A DNA stretch of 6,744 nucleotides from Gammaproteobacteria bacterium (GTDB lineage: Bacteria; Pseudomonadota; Gammaproteobacteria; GCA-001735895): contig JAPUFZ010000142.1 of NCBI GenBank assembly GCA_027293245.1, positions 1-6,744 on the forward strand, read 5' to 3'. Of the stretch, positions 1-6,496 are shown in pieces. Every line of letters begins with the position of its first letter. The first letter of the stretch is position 1. The notes below the pieces were generated by a model that saw nothing but the letters and a program-made list of their open reading frames with translations, ran no database searches and was not told the DNA's origin. The position numbers and the translations under genes were made by a program.

Positions 1-6
1 CTACTA

Positions 7-24
7 CTGTACATCCCTGTACAT
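7..24. repeat. Paired TGTACA repeat downstream of folE2, possible operator
   Basis: The 8-base word CTGTACAT occurs twice, at 7-14 and 17-24, one helical turn apart. Its core TGTACA is itself a palindrome, so 8-23 (TGTACA, TCCC, TGTACA) is both a direct and an inverted repeat. Such paired half-sites are typical of dimeric repressor operators. The only neighbour in the window is folE2, whose stop codon lies about 30 bases away. The site could equally form a weak 6-bp hairpin, but no T-run follows, so it does not look like an intrinsic terminator. The regulator, if any, is not recognisable, and the gene beyond position 1 is unseen. Confidence 0.3.
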
Positions 25-55
25 ATCGCTACGACCCCTATTCTCGGACAGCCTC

Positions 56-874
56 CTAGCCATTCGGGTCGTCCTTATCGAATTCGATCAGGGCATAAGC
101 CGAATGATTGTGGATCGATTCAAAATTTTCTGACTCTAGTACGTCCTGGCGTATACGCTCGTCCTTGTTGAGATCCCCGGCGATGTCTCGCACCATATCT
201 TCGACGAACTTGGGGTTATCATAGGCACGTTCGGTTACGTATTTTTCATCGGGGCGTTTCAATAACCCATAGAGTTCACAGGAAGCCTGATTCTCGACGA
301 TATCGATTATTTCTTCGATCCAGATAAAACCGTTGGTTCGCGCATTTACGGTGACGTGCGAACGCTGATTATGGGCTCCATAATCTGAAATGGATTTTGA
401 ACAGGGGCACAGGCTGGTAACCGGGACCCGGACCTTAACCCGGGTACTGGTTACTCCCTTTGCTATTTCGCCGATTAGCGTGACTTCATAATCGAGCAGG
501 GACTCAACCCCCGATATCGGAGCTTTCTTATTGACGAAGTAAGGGAAGCTCATTTCAATATTACCGGAATCTGCTTCCAGCATTTCAGCCATCTCAGCCA
601 ACATATCGCGGAATGATGACACCGAAATTTCTTTCTCGTGATCGTTAAGGATTTTCACAAAGCGAGACATGTGCGTGCCCTTGAACTGGTGGGGCAAAAA
701 CACGAACATATTAAAATTGGCGATCGTATGCTGCACGCCACCGGAACGATCCTTAACGATAACCGGGTGGCGAATATCTTTGATACCCACCTTGTTAATC
801 GCAAGATGGCGTGTATCAGCCGAGCCCTGAACATCAGGTATTCCTGGTGTTGTCCTGGTAGCTGTTTGACTCAT
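56..874 (-). CDS. folE2: GTP cyclohydrolase FolE2 (GTP cyclohydrolase I, type IB)
   Basis: This 272-residue cytosolic enzyme converts GTP to 7,8-dihydroneopterin triphosphate, the first step of tetrahydrofolate synthesis and of queuosine-type 7-deazaguanine synthesis. It matches the metal-dependent FolE2 (COG1469) family over its whole length, not the zinc-dependent FolE. Visible hallmarks are PDVQ near residue 13, the metal/active-site segment SLCPCSK (155-160, Cys156 and Cys158), AHNQRSH (167-173), and the C-terminal [13 protein letters not shown] block (249-261). The ATG at 874 is preceded by a good AGAGG Shine-Dalgarno about 7 bases upstream; the stop is TAG. It is the last gene on this strand, separated from the cold-shock gene by 343 bp, and has a candidate promoter at 988-1015. 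FolE2 is zinc-sparing in several bacteria and often Zur-controlled; whether that holds here is open. No second folE is in the window. Confidence 0.96.
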   Translation of the reverse strand: MSQTATRTTPGIPDVQGSADTRHLAINKVGIKDIRHPVIVKDRSGGVQHTIANFNMFVFLPHQFKGTHMSRFVKILNDHEKEISVSSFRDMLAEMAEMLEADSGNIEMSFPYFVNKKAPISGVESLLDYEVTLIGEIAKGVTSTRVKVRVPVTSLCPCSKSISDYGAHNQRSHVTVNARTNGFIWIEEIIDIVENQASCELYGLLKRPDEKYVTERAYDNPKFVEDMVRDIAGDLNKDERIRQDVLESENFESIHNHSAYALIEFDKDDPNG

Positions 875-974
875 TACAATACCTCTGTATTTGGCTGAGT
901 AACGCGGTAAGCATTCGATAGAAGGGACGGCAGGTCACCAAAATTCAGTAATGCTCGAGTTGCAATAACCAAGT

Positions 975-997
975 GAAATGGTAGGTTATTATACTGC
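975..997 (-). promoter_or_regulatory. Weak Zur-box-like sequence over the folE2 -10 element
   Basis: On the plus strand this 23-mer starts GAAATGGTAGG and ends in TATACTGC. Against the gammaproteobacterial Zur consensus as I remember it (GAAATG, TTATA, N, TATAACATTTC) about 16 of 23 positions agree, including all of the GAAATG arm. The opposite arm is poor, and internal dyad symmetry is only 4 of 11. The site covers the candidate -10 box, where a repressor would be expected to act, and folE2 is a known Zur target in other bacteria. The match was counted by eye without a background estimate, so it is only a candidate. Confidence 0.2.
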
Positions 998-1015
998 TGG
1001 TATCCCTTTAGGCAA
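988..1015 (-). promoter_or_regulatory. Candidate sigma-70 promoter for folE2
   Basis: On the minus strand a perfect TATAAT (993-988) lies 16 bp after TTGCCT (1015-1010, four of six matches to TTGACA). Transcription would begin near 981 and give a leader of roughly 105 nt before the folE2 ATG. The location, orientation and lack of other genes in the gap support the call; the slightly short spacer and imperfect -35 weaken it. Confidence 0.5.
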
Positions 1016-1127
1016 ACTCTCATGATTTTACTTTCGCATTTGCGAGCGATAATATTGATAGAAACCGGGGCCAATCTAATCGTGATTTTAATCGAGCCGG
1101 GCCGCCGCCATGGCAGCGCTGTACCTG

Positions 1128-1146
1128 AGATAGCAGGGGGCTATCT
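1128..1146. repeat. Perfect 7-bp inverted repeat between csp and folE2
   Basis: AGATAGC (1128-1134) and GCTATCT (1140-1146) are exact reverse complements around the 5-base loop AGGGG. The hairpin lies about 72 bases past the csp stop. Neither strand has a T-run after the stem, so it is not a standard intrinsic terminator. It could stabilise the 3' end of the csp message or be a protein-binding dyad. Upstream of it in the csp transcript the DNA is AT-rich. Confidence 0.4.
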
Positions 1147-1217
1147 GTTAAGATGATGGCTCCGGAACTTCCCGATCCTGAGTCGTGGCGAAATCTAAAA
1201 AATTTTAAACTGTTCGA

Positions 1218-1427
1218 TTATGCTGGAGATACATCTTCAGCCTGAGGACCTTTCTCACCATCGGTAACTTTCATTGTTACCGTCTGCCCTTGCTGGAGAG
1301 TCTTGTGACCTTCAGTTTGTATGACGCTAAAATGTACGAACACGTCTTTCCCGCCTTCCTGTGAAATAAAACCATAACCCTTGGCATCGTTAAACCATTT
1401 GACAGTGCCAGTGACTAAATCAGACAT
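1218..1427 (-). CDS. CspA-family cold-shock protein (RNA chaperone)
   Basis: This 69-residue protein is a single cold-shock domain covering the whole chain, the usual length for CspA-type proteins. It should form a small OB-fold barrel that binds single-stranded RNA and DNA in the cytoplasm and melts RNA secondary structure. The RNA-binding motifs are intact: Trp11 in VKWFN, RNP1 KGYGFI (16-21) and RNP2 VFVHF (29-33), followed by SVIQ. The ATG at 1427 is preceded only by a weak GAG-like Shine-Dalgarno; the stop is TAA. It stands alone, 180 bp after dxs and 343 bp before folE2, with its own candidate promoter at 1495-1524 and an AT-rich leader. Csp genes come in several paralogues per genome, some cold-induced and some not, so I do not assign a specific symbol. 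Confidence 0.95.
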   Translation of the reverse strand: MSDLVTGTVKWFNDAKGYGFISQEGGKDVFVHFSVIQTEGHKTLQQGQTVTMKVTDGEKGPQAEDVSPA

Positions 1428-1441
1428 AACTATACTCGATT

Positions 1442-1455
1442 AATTAAAAATAATT
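1442..1455 (-). promoter_or_regulatory. Small AT hairpin in the csp leader
   Basis: AATTA (1442-1446) and TAATT (1451-1455) can pair around a 4-base loop, which is UUUU in the csp transcript. An alternative pairing of CGA/TCG and TTA/TAA with one bulge extends it. The structure ends about 14 nt before the start codon, next to the weak ribosome-binding site. All-AU stems of this size are unstable at moderate temperature and expected by chance in AT-rich DNA, so a thermosensor role is only a suggestion. Confidence 0.2.
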
Positions 1456-1494
1456 CGATGCTGATAAAGATAATTCTCAACCAGATCAAGGTCG

Positions 1495-1524
1495 ATTGTA
1501 TGTGAATATCGAAAAAGACGCCAA
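1495..1524 (-). promoter_or_regulatory. Candidate sigma-70 promoter for the cold-shock gene
   Basis: On the minus strand TACAAT (1500-1495, five of six matches) follows TTGGCG (1524-1519, four of six) with an 18-bp spacer. Transcription would begin near 1488, giving a leader of about 60 nt, shorter than the long leader of E. coli cspA. I did not see a cold-box sequence. The 180-bp gap after dxs otherwise holds no gene and no clear dxs terminator. Confidence 0.4.
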
Positions 1525-1607
1525 CATTTACGCTAATCAAGGCCGAAAATAGACGTTATTTAAGGTAACAGCGATAGAATTACTGGAATTTTCAGCACAC
1601 TTGTTAT

Positions 1608-3500
1608 TCACTTGGCAGGAATTCTCTGAATTTTTTCAATCTCACCGGTAAATTCGGTGATCGATCGTCTGATGCCGGCGATATCCATGCCATATTCCTG
1701 TAAAACCTGTTCCCGGCTTCCATGTGAAGGGAAATGATCGCTCAGGCCCAGGCGCAGGCATCGAATTTGAATTTGCTGTTGGTTGAGAAATTCCAGTACC
1801 GCGCTGCCTGCTCCACCTGCTATGGCGCTATCCTCAAGGGTTATCAGATTATCGTGGGTCAAAACCATTTTTTTGATCAAGGTTTCATCCAGTGGTTTGA
1901 TAAATCTCATGTTAACGACAGTTAGATTGAGTTCCTCACCCAGTTCCAGTGCGATATTGAGCAGCGTGCCAAACACCAGTATTACGCTATCGGCGCCTTC
2001 GCGCACCAGGCTCCCCTTGCCAATTTCTGCCGCTACGGTGGTGTTGATAGTTTCAGGCTTCACCGTGCTGTCGCGTGGGTAACGAACCAGCGCAGGACCT
2101 GGGTACCGGTATGCGGTATTTAGTAGTTCGCACATATCTTCGGCGTTGGCGGCTACCATCAATAAGAGACCGGGTATGCAACGGCAATAGCTGGTGTCAA
2201 AACTACCGGTATGGGTGGCGCCATCGGCTCCGACGATCCCGGCCCTGTCTACCGCAAAGGTTATATCGAGACCCTGTATCGCAACATCGTGTATCAGCTG
2301 GTCGTAAGCACGTTGCAAGAATGTTGAATAGATCGTGACTACCGGTTTCAATCCTTCGCAGGCCATACCTGCGGCCAGAGTCACCGCATGCTGTTCGGCA
2401 ATACCGACGTCATGGTATCTTTCAGGAAATTCCTGCGAGAACTCAACCAGCCCTGATCCTTCGCGCATCGCCGGTGTAATCGCGTGTAACAAGGGGTTTT
2501 CTGTGCCCTTTTTTACCAGCCAGTCCGAAAATACCTGGGTATAAGACTGATATCCTGGTTTGCCTGAAGCAGCCGATTGTCCTGTCTTCGGATCAAAAGG
2601 ACCGATTCCATGAAACTTGCAGGCATCTTCTTCAGCCGGGGCATAGCCCTTACCTTTCCGGGTCACTATATGTAGCAGTCGTGGCCCGGAAAGCTGTTGC
2701 AGATTCTTGATCAGGAGCATCACTTCGGCAAGGTCATGGCCGTCAATCGGTCCGAAATAGGAAAATCCGAGTTCCTCGAATAATGTCCCCGGCACCATCA
2801 TGCCTTTAACATGCTCCTCAGTGCGGCGCGCTAATTCATAGGCGGAGGGCAATTTTTGTAAGACTTTCTTGCTGCCTTCGCGCATGGTGGAGTAAATTTT
2901 CCCCGACCAGATGCGTGACAGGTATCTGGACATAGCACCAACATTGGGTGAAATCGACATTTCATTGTCGTTGAGTATGACAAGCAAATCCGGATTGATG
3001 GCACCACCGTGGTTCAGGGCCTCATAAGCCATGCCCGCGGTCATGCCGCCATCGCCGATGATGGCAATGATTTTTCGATCAGTACCCTGAGCCTTTGCCG
3101 CGATTGCCATACCAAGTGCGGCACTGATTGAGGTGCTGGAATGACCGGCACCAAAATGATCATACTCAGATTCGGTGATTTTCGGAAAACCAGATAAACC
3201 TCCCTGCTGTCTTAGTCCAGACATTTGCTGCCGACGGCCGGTGAGAATTTTATGCGGATAACACTGGTGACCGACATCCCAGATCAGTCGATCGTGGGGA
3301 GTGTTAAAAAGGTAATGCAATGCAATGGTAATTTCTACAGAGCCAAGCCCGGAGGCCAAATGTCCACCGGTTTTCGATAAACTTTGAATAATAAACTCGC
3401 GTAATTCTGCAGCCAATGGAACTAATTGGTCCTCCTCGAGGGAACGCAGATCTGCAGGGAATTCAATCGTATTCAGTAACGGAAAATCTTCTGGGGTCAT
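1608..3500 (-). CDS. dxs: 1-deoxy-D-xylulose-5-phosphate synthase (DXS)
   Basis: This 630-residue thiamine-diphosphate enzyme condenses pyruvate with glyceraldehyde 3-phosphate, releasing CO2, to give 1-deoxy-D-xylulose 5-phosphate. The product feeds the MEP isoprenoid pathway and also thiamine and pyridoxal synthesis. It aligns with E. coli DXS throughout. Visible are GGHLASGLG (45-53, His47), GHQCYPHK (77-84), GAGHSSTSIS (117-126), the ThDP/Mg site GDGGMTAG (149-156) with its partner LNDNEMSIS (176-184; Asp150 and Asn179 as ligands), catalytic Glu369 in GIAEQHA, FLQRAYDQ (394-401), and DRAGIVGADGATH (418-430). The Cys at 80 replaces the Ala of E. coli. The ATG lies only 2 nt after the ispA stop (TAG, CA, ATG) and has no clear Shine-Dalgarno, so translation is probably coupled to ispA. 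The N-terminus lines up with the family, supporting this start. The stop is TGA. Confidence 0.98.
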   Translation of the reverse strand: MTPEDFPLLNTIEFPADLRSLEEDQLVPLAAELREFIIQSLSKTGGHLASGLGSVEITIALHYLFNTPHDRLIWDVGHQCYPHKILTGRRQQMSGLRQQGGLSGFPKITESEYDHFGAGHSSTSISAALGMAIAAKAQGTDRKIIAIIGDGGMTAGMAYEALNHGGAINPDLLVILNDNEMSISPNVGAMSRYLSRIWSGKIYSTMREGSKKVLQKLPSAYELARRTEEHVKGMMVPGTLFEELGFSYFGPIDGHDLAEVMLLIKNLQQLSGPRLLHIVTRKGKGYAPAEEDACKFHGIGPFDPKTGQSAASGKPGYQSYTQVFSDWLVKKGTENPLLHAITPAMREGSGLVEFSQEFPERYHDVGIAEQHAVTLAAGMACEGLKPVVTIYSTFLQRAYDQLIHDVAIQGLDITFAVDRAGIVGADGATHTGSFDTSYCRCIPGLLLMVAANAEDMCELLNTAYRYPGPALVRYPRDSTVKPETINTTVAAEIGKGSLVREGADSVILVFGTLLNIALELGEELNLTVVNMRFIKPLDETLIKKMVLTHDNLITLEDSAIAGGAGSAVLEFLNQQQIQIRCLRLGLSDHFPSHGSREQVLQEYGMDIAGIRRSITEFTGEIEKIQRIPAK

Positions 3501-3502
3501 TG

Positions 3503-4408
3503 CTAATGAGTGCGTTCTACAAACCAGGCTGAAATATACCTCAAAATCTCCGCTTCCTCACCAAATATTGCTAACGCATCGAGTGCTTTTTGATGTAATT
3601 CCAGAGTTTTTTCGCGTGATGCCTGCAAACCAATGATCGATGGGAACGTGGGTTTATTGCGTTCGTGATCAGAACCCTGTGGTTTGCCCAGTGTTTGTGT
3701 ATCTCCGACGACGTCAAGAATGTCGTCTTGTACCTGAAACGACAGTCCAATACATTTTGCATAGCTATCAAGCGCGTCAAACCTAATTTTGCTTAGTCGA
3801 TCGGTACTGAGGGTCGAGAATTGAATACAGGTTCGTATCAAGGCGCCAGTCTTATGAATGTGCATGGTTTCCAGTTCGGTAATATTGAGAGGTTTGCCTA
3901 CTGAAGCAAGATCAATTGACTGTCCGCCAGCCATACCGCGCGACCCGGAAAAAAGGGATAGTATTTCTATCATCTGCAGACGGGCTTTACAATCAGCGGT
4001 CATATCCGGATCATGGCTGAGGATATAAAAAGCCAGTGCCTGCAGGGCATCACCGGCCAGGATCGCGGTGGCTTCGTCAAATTTCTTGTGGCAGGTGGGC
4101 CTCCCACGGCGCAAATCATCATCATCCATCGCCGGCAAGTCATCATGGATCAGGGAATAAGCGTGAATGATTTCGACCGCTGCAGCCGCACCATCAACCA
4201 ATTTAAGGTCGAGCCCCAGTGCCGATGCGGTCGCATATACCAGCACGGGCCTTACGCGCTTGCCAGGGGCCAAAACAGAATATCGCATGGCCTGATGTAA
4301 TCGGTGAGGGTTCACCGATTCGACAGGAAGCCAGTAGTCCAGTGCTTTGTCGACCCTGGTTTGATATTTTGTGAGAAGAGATTCGAAGCTTTGCGAATCA
4401 ATTTTCAT
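3503..4408 (-). CDS. ispA: Farnesyl diphosphate synthase (geranyltranstransferase)
   Basis: A cytosolic short-chain prenyltransferase that adds isopentenyl diphosphate to dimethylallyl and then geranyl diphosphate to give farnesyl diphosphate, precursor of quinone side chains and undecaprenyl phosphate. Numbering here is from the TTG at 4414, which opens the longest frame (303 residues); the ATG at 4408 chosen here gives 301. Visible are the substrate-binding GKRVRP (51-56), the first Asp-rich motif DDLPAMD (91-97) followed by DDDLRRGRPTCH, GGQSIDLA (163-170), HKTG (187-190), and the second Asp-rich motif QDDILD (229-234). I prefer the ATG because the TTG has no ribosome-binding site and the family needs no extra residues; neither has a strong one. 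The ATG overlaps the end of xseB by 11 nt, suggesting translational coupling, and dxs follows 2 nt later. FPP synthase rather than GGPP synthase is inferred from close similarity to E. coli IspA. Confidence 0.96.
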   Translation of the reverse strand: MKIDSQSFESLLTKYQTRVDKALDYWLPVESVNPHRLHQAMRYSVLAPGKRVRPVLVYATASALGLDLKLVDGAAAAVEIIHAYSLIHDDLPAMDDDDLRRGRPTCHKKFDEATAILAGDALQALAFYILSHDPDMTADCKARLQMIEILSLFSGSRGMAGGQSIDLASVGKPLNITELETMHIHKTGALIRTCIQFSTLSTDRLSKIRFDALDSYAKCIGLSFQVQDDILDVVGDTQTLGKPQGSDHERNKPTFPSIIGLQASREKTLELHQKALDALAIFGEEAEILRYISAWFVERTH

Positions 4409-4637
4409 CTTCAAAAGGAATGGTTTGTTGCAGGCCGTTTTTTTCGATTAGCTGTTCGACGCGGGATTCCGCATCGGTGAGCGTGTCCTGGCAGTTTTTC
4501 GCGAGCTTGATACCTTGTTCGAACTGATTTAATGATTCCTCCAGGCCAAGTTCACCGCTTTCCATCCGGCTAACGATTTTTTCTAACTGTTGCAGTGCTT
4601 TCTCGAAATCTTTTAAATTGCTTTCGGTTTTTGGCAT
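4398..4637 (-). CDS. xseB: Exodeoxyribonuclease VII small subunit
   Basis: This 79-residue protein is the small subunit of exonuclease VII, which with the large subunit XseA degrades single-stranded DNA into oligonucleotides in repair and toxic-DNA clearance. The family signature covers most of the chain: FEKALQQLEKIV (11-22), MESGELGLEESL (25-36), FEQGIKLAKNCQ (39-50) and AESRVEQL (56-63), all predicted helical, with a charged acidic tail. Length is normal. The ATG at 4637 has only a weak GGACGAG-like site about 9 bases upstream; the stop TGA lies inside the ispA start region. It heads the xseB-ispA-dxs operon, 61 bp after radA. The linkage to ispA and dxs is common in gammaproteobacteria and does not imply a shared function. 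xseA is not in the window. Confidence 0.96.
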   Translation of the reverse strand: MPKTESNLKDFEKALQQLEKIVSRMESGELGLEESLNQFEQGIKLAKNCQDTLTDAESRVEQLIEKNGLQQTIPFEDEN

Positions 4638-4697
4638 AGCAGTATTCTCGTCCGCTTTGAGGGGTTAATGGGCCAGGGGGCAAAACAGTCTGGCAGA

Positions 4698-4725
4698 ATT
4701 ATAATGCATCAAGGGTGTCGACCAA
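4698..4725 (-). promoter_or_regulatory. Possible internal promoter for xseB-ispA-dxs overlapping the radA stop
   Basis: On the minus strand a perfect TATAAT (4703-4698) contains the radA TAA stop codon. The best upstream partner is TTGGTC (4725-4720), 16 bp away and matching TTGACA at only three positions; there is no extended -10 TG. Transcription would start near 4691, about 55 nt before xseB. Support rests mainly on the -10 and its position at the head of the operon; readthrough from radA is also likely because no terminator is visible in the 61-bp gap. Confidence 0.3.
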
Positions 4726-6060
4726 ATGATTAACTGGAATCAATTTTAGATTTTTGATCCTGTTTGTTTTTGGCATGTTCGCTTTAGGGATAATTGCGGT
4801 TTCAAATCCGTGCTTGCTAGCCTCTTTGAGTCGTTCCTCACAGTTTGCTACGGGCCTTATCTCGCCGGAAAGACCGATTTCTCCAAACACCAGTAAACGG
4901 TTACTCACCGGGCGGTCGCGATAGCTCGACAATATCGCCAGGGTGACTGCCAGGTCGGCACCGGTTTCAGAGATGCGTACTCCTCCGACAGCATTGATAA
5001 ATACATCATGGTTATAGAGTGGGACACCACCATGGCGCTGCAATATAGCGAGCAACATAGCCAGCCTGTTCGATTCCAGGCCGACGCTGACGCGCCGTGG
5101 ATTGCCGGTGTGACTTTCTGCTACCAGGGCCTGAATTTCAACCAGTAACGGCCTGCTGCCTTCCCTCGATACCATAATGATACTACCCGATACCGGTTTA
5201 TCGTGTTGTGCCAGGAATATTGCAGAAGGATTACTAACCTGTTTTAAACCTGCATCGGTCATCGCGAATATCCCCAGTTCGTTTACCGCACCGAAGCGGT
5301 TTTTAACCGCCCGAATGAGGCGATAGCGGGTCGAACTGTCACCCTCGAAATACAAAACAGTATCTACCATATGCTCGAGTACACGGGGTCCGGCCAGTTG
5401 ACCTTCCTTGGTCACATGCCCGACCAGAAAAATGGCTATATTGTTTTGTTTGGCCAGACGCACCAATATTGAAGTACTTTCTCGAATCTGGCTTACCGAA
5501 CCGGGAGTCGACTGCAGGCTGTTGGTAAAAATGGTCTGAATCGAATCGATTACCATCACAGCGGGTTTGTGGTTACTGGCATGGGCGACAATTTCCTCAA
5601 CGCAGGTTGAACTGAGGAGTTTCAAATGTTCGCTGGCAAGCTTTAGACGTTGAGCGCGCATGCGCACCTGCTGCAGGGATTCTTCGCCGGTGACATAGAT
5701 GGCGTTAAGCTGCAGACTAACCTGCATCAGGCATTGCAGCAATATCGTCGATTTTCCTATGCCGGGATCTCCGCCCAGTAAAACCACTGACCCCTGAACC
5801 AGACCGCCGCCGAGAACCCGGTCGAGTTCATCAATTTCAGTGCTGAACCTGATTGTACTGGTGGTTGGAACCTCATTCAGATTGATCATCTCAGCCGATC
5901 CTTCGGTGGCATGCCAGTTAAAGCCTGATTTACCGGCACCCGACAGAGCCGGGAGTTCCTCGATACTGTTCCAGCTCCTGCAATCGGGGCACTGCCCCGA
6001 CCATTTTGGCTGCAGGCTGGCGCATTCGCGGCATTGGTACTGCGACTGTGCTTTAGCCAT
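4699..6060 (-). CDS. radA: DNA repair protein RadA (Sms)
   Basis: This 453-residue protein is RadA/Sms, a RecA-like ATPase that acts as a helicase-like branch-migration factor and helps process recombination intermediates. It has the full layout: an N-terminal C4 zinc finger (Cys10, Cys13, Cys24, Cys27), a RecA-type ATPase core with Walker A GGDPGIGKST (96-105) and Walker B VMVIDS (168-173), the RadA-specific KNRFG motif (253-257), and a C-terminal Lon-protease-like domain with GGVRISETGADLAV (359-372) and FGEIGLSGEIRP (392-403), which in RadA lacks proteolytic activity. The length is close to E. coli RadA (460). The start is ATG at 6060, overlapping the last 8 nt of the upstream CBS/CorC reading frame. 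The Shine-Dalgarno is weak (GGA very close to the ATG), which fits coupling to that frame. The stop is TAA. xseB follows after 61 bp. Confidence 0.98.
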   Translation of the reverse strand: MAKAQSQYQCRECASLQPKWSGQCPDCRSWNSIEELPALSGAGKSGFNWHATEGSAEMINLNEVPTTSTIRFSTEIDELDRVLGGGLVQGSVVLLGGDPGIGKSTILLQCLMQVSLQLNAIYVTGEESLQQVRMRAQRLKLASEHLKLLSSTCVEEIVAHASNHKPAVMVIDSIQTIFTNSLQSTPGSVSQIRESTSILVRLAKQNNIAIFLVGHVTKEGQLAGPRVLEHMVDTVLYFEGDSSTRYRLIRAVKNRFGAVNELGIFAMTDAGLKQVSNPSAIFLAQHDKPVSGSIIMVSREGSRPLLVEIQALVAESHTGNPRRVSVGLESNRLAMLLAILQRHGGVPLYNHDVFINAVGGVRISETGADLAVTLAILSSYRDRPVSNRLLVFGEIGLSGEIRPVANCEERLKEASKHGFETAIIPKANMPKTNRIKNLKLIPVNHLVDTLDAL

Positions 6061-6493
6061 CGTCCAGGGGCTCGGTTTGATCCTCTGTCTGGGGGATTAT
6101 CTGGTCGAGAAAAAGACGTACAGTTTTAACCATATTATTTTTAACCTGCATAATTTCCAGCGGATAGTGGTTTAGCATCAGGCTGGTGCCAGAATCAGGG
6201 ATAAACTCCATATATTCGAGGATCAAACCATTTAACGTACGGGGGCCGTCACTGGGTAGATCGACATTCAGTTTGCGGTTAATTTCGCGGATATGGGTTG
6301 ATCCATCAATCAGGTAACTGCCGTCTTCGTCCTGATAAAATGGCTGGTGCCAGGCTGTTGGATCGCTGGTAAATTCACCGACGATTTCCTCGAGTATGTC
6401 TTCGATAGTGACTAGTCCCTGGATATCTCCATATTCATCGACGACGAAGCCGAGGCGGCGTTTATTCTTGCGAAAGGTGATTAATTGTGTAGT

Positions 6494-6496
6494 TCA
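6494..6496 (-). other. In-frame TGA inside the second CBS repeat
   Basis: The codon context is ACC CCC TGA ACT ACA CAA, reading T-P-stop-T-T-Q, where E. coli YfjD reads T-P-L-S-T-Q. One T-to-G change from TTA would explain it. Alternatively, loss of one C from the C-run plus gain of one T would turn P-L-N-T-Q-L into this sequence; that needs two changes. TGA is a normal stop here, as it ends xseB and dxs at family-typical lengths, so code reassignment is unlikely. Confidence 0.85.

Larger units (their letters stand above)
875..1217. other. Intergenic region between csp and folE2 (343 bp)
   Basis: No convincing gene on either strand. It holds the probable folE2 promoter (988-1015) with a leader of about 105 nt, a weak Zur-like site across the -10 box, a perfect 7-bp hairpin at 1128-1146, and a GC-rich stretch at 1091-1120 around the palindrome GCCATGGC (1107-1114). 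Just after the csp stop, an AT-rich run (1195-1209) contains six T's on the transcribed strand but no stem before it, so no clear intrinsic terminator for csp can be named. Confidence 0.6.

Noticed and set aside
638..898. An 86-codon plus-strand frame.
   Set aside because: It lies almost wholly opposite folE2 and resembles no known protein; it is a shadow of the real gene.
874..1074. A 66-codon minus-strand frame with a TTG start whose TAA overlaps the folE2 ATG (TAATG), resembling a coupled leader peptide.
   Set aside because: It has a poor start without a ribosome-binding site, no recognisable protein features, and spans the likely folE2 promoter, so transcripts from that promoter would lack its start.
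1195..1217. Intrinsic terminator right after the csp stop codon, suggested by a run of T's on the transcribed strand.
   Set aside because: No GC-containing stem precedes the T-run; it is only an AT-rich stretch.
1734..2544. Several overlapping plus-strand frames opposite dxs.
   Set aside because: The opposite strand encodes a complete DXS with all catalytic motifs, and these frames look like random translation.
4013..4300. A 95-codon plus-strand frame opposite ispA.
   Set aside because: It is antisense to the conserved Asp-rich motif region of ispA, with no protein-like features of its own.
5840..6175. A 111-codon plus-strand frame across the radA start and the CBS/CorC end.
   Set aside because: Both opposite-strand frames are clearly coding here, and this frame has no family resemblance.
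6455..6496. Selenocysteine insertion at the TGA of the CBS/CorC gene.
   Set aside because: E. coli YfjD has Leu, not Cys, at this position, and I see no SECIS-like hairpin directly downstream of the TGA.
6494..6496. Reassignment of TGA to a sense codon in this organism.
   Set aside because: xseB and dxs end in TGA at normal family lengths, and tryptophan residues elsewhere use TGG.
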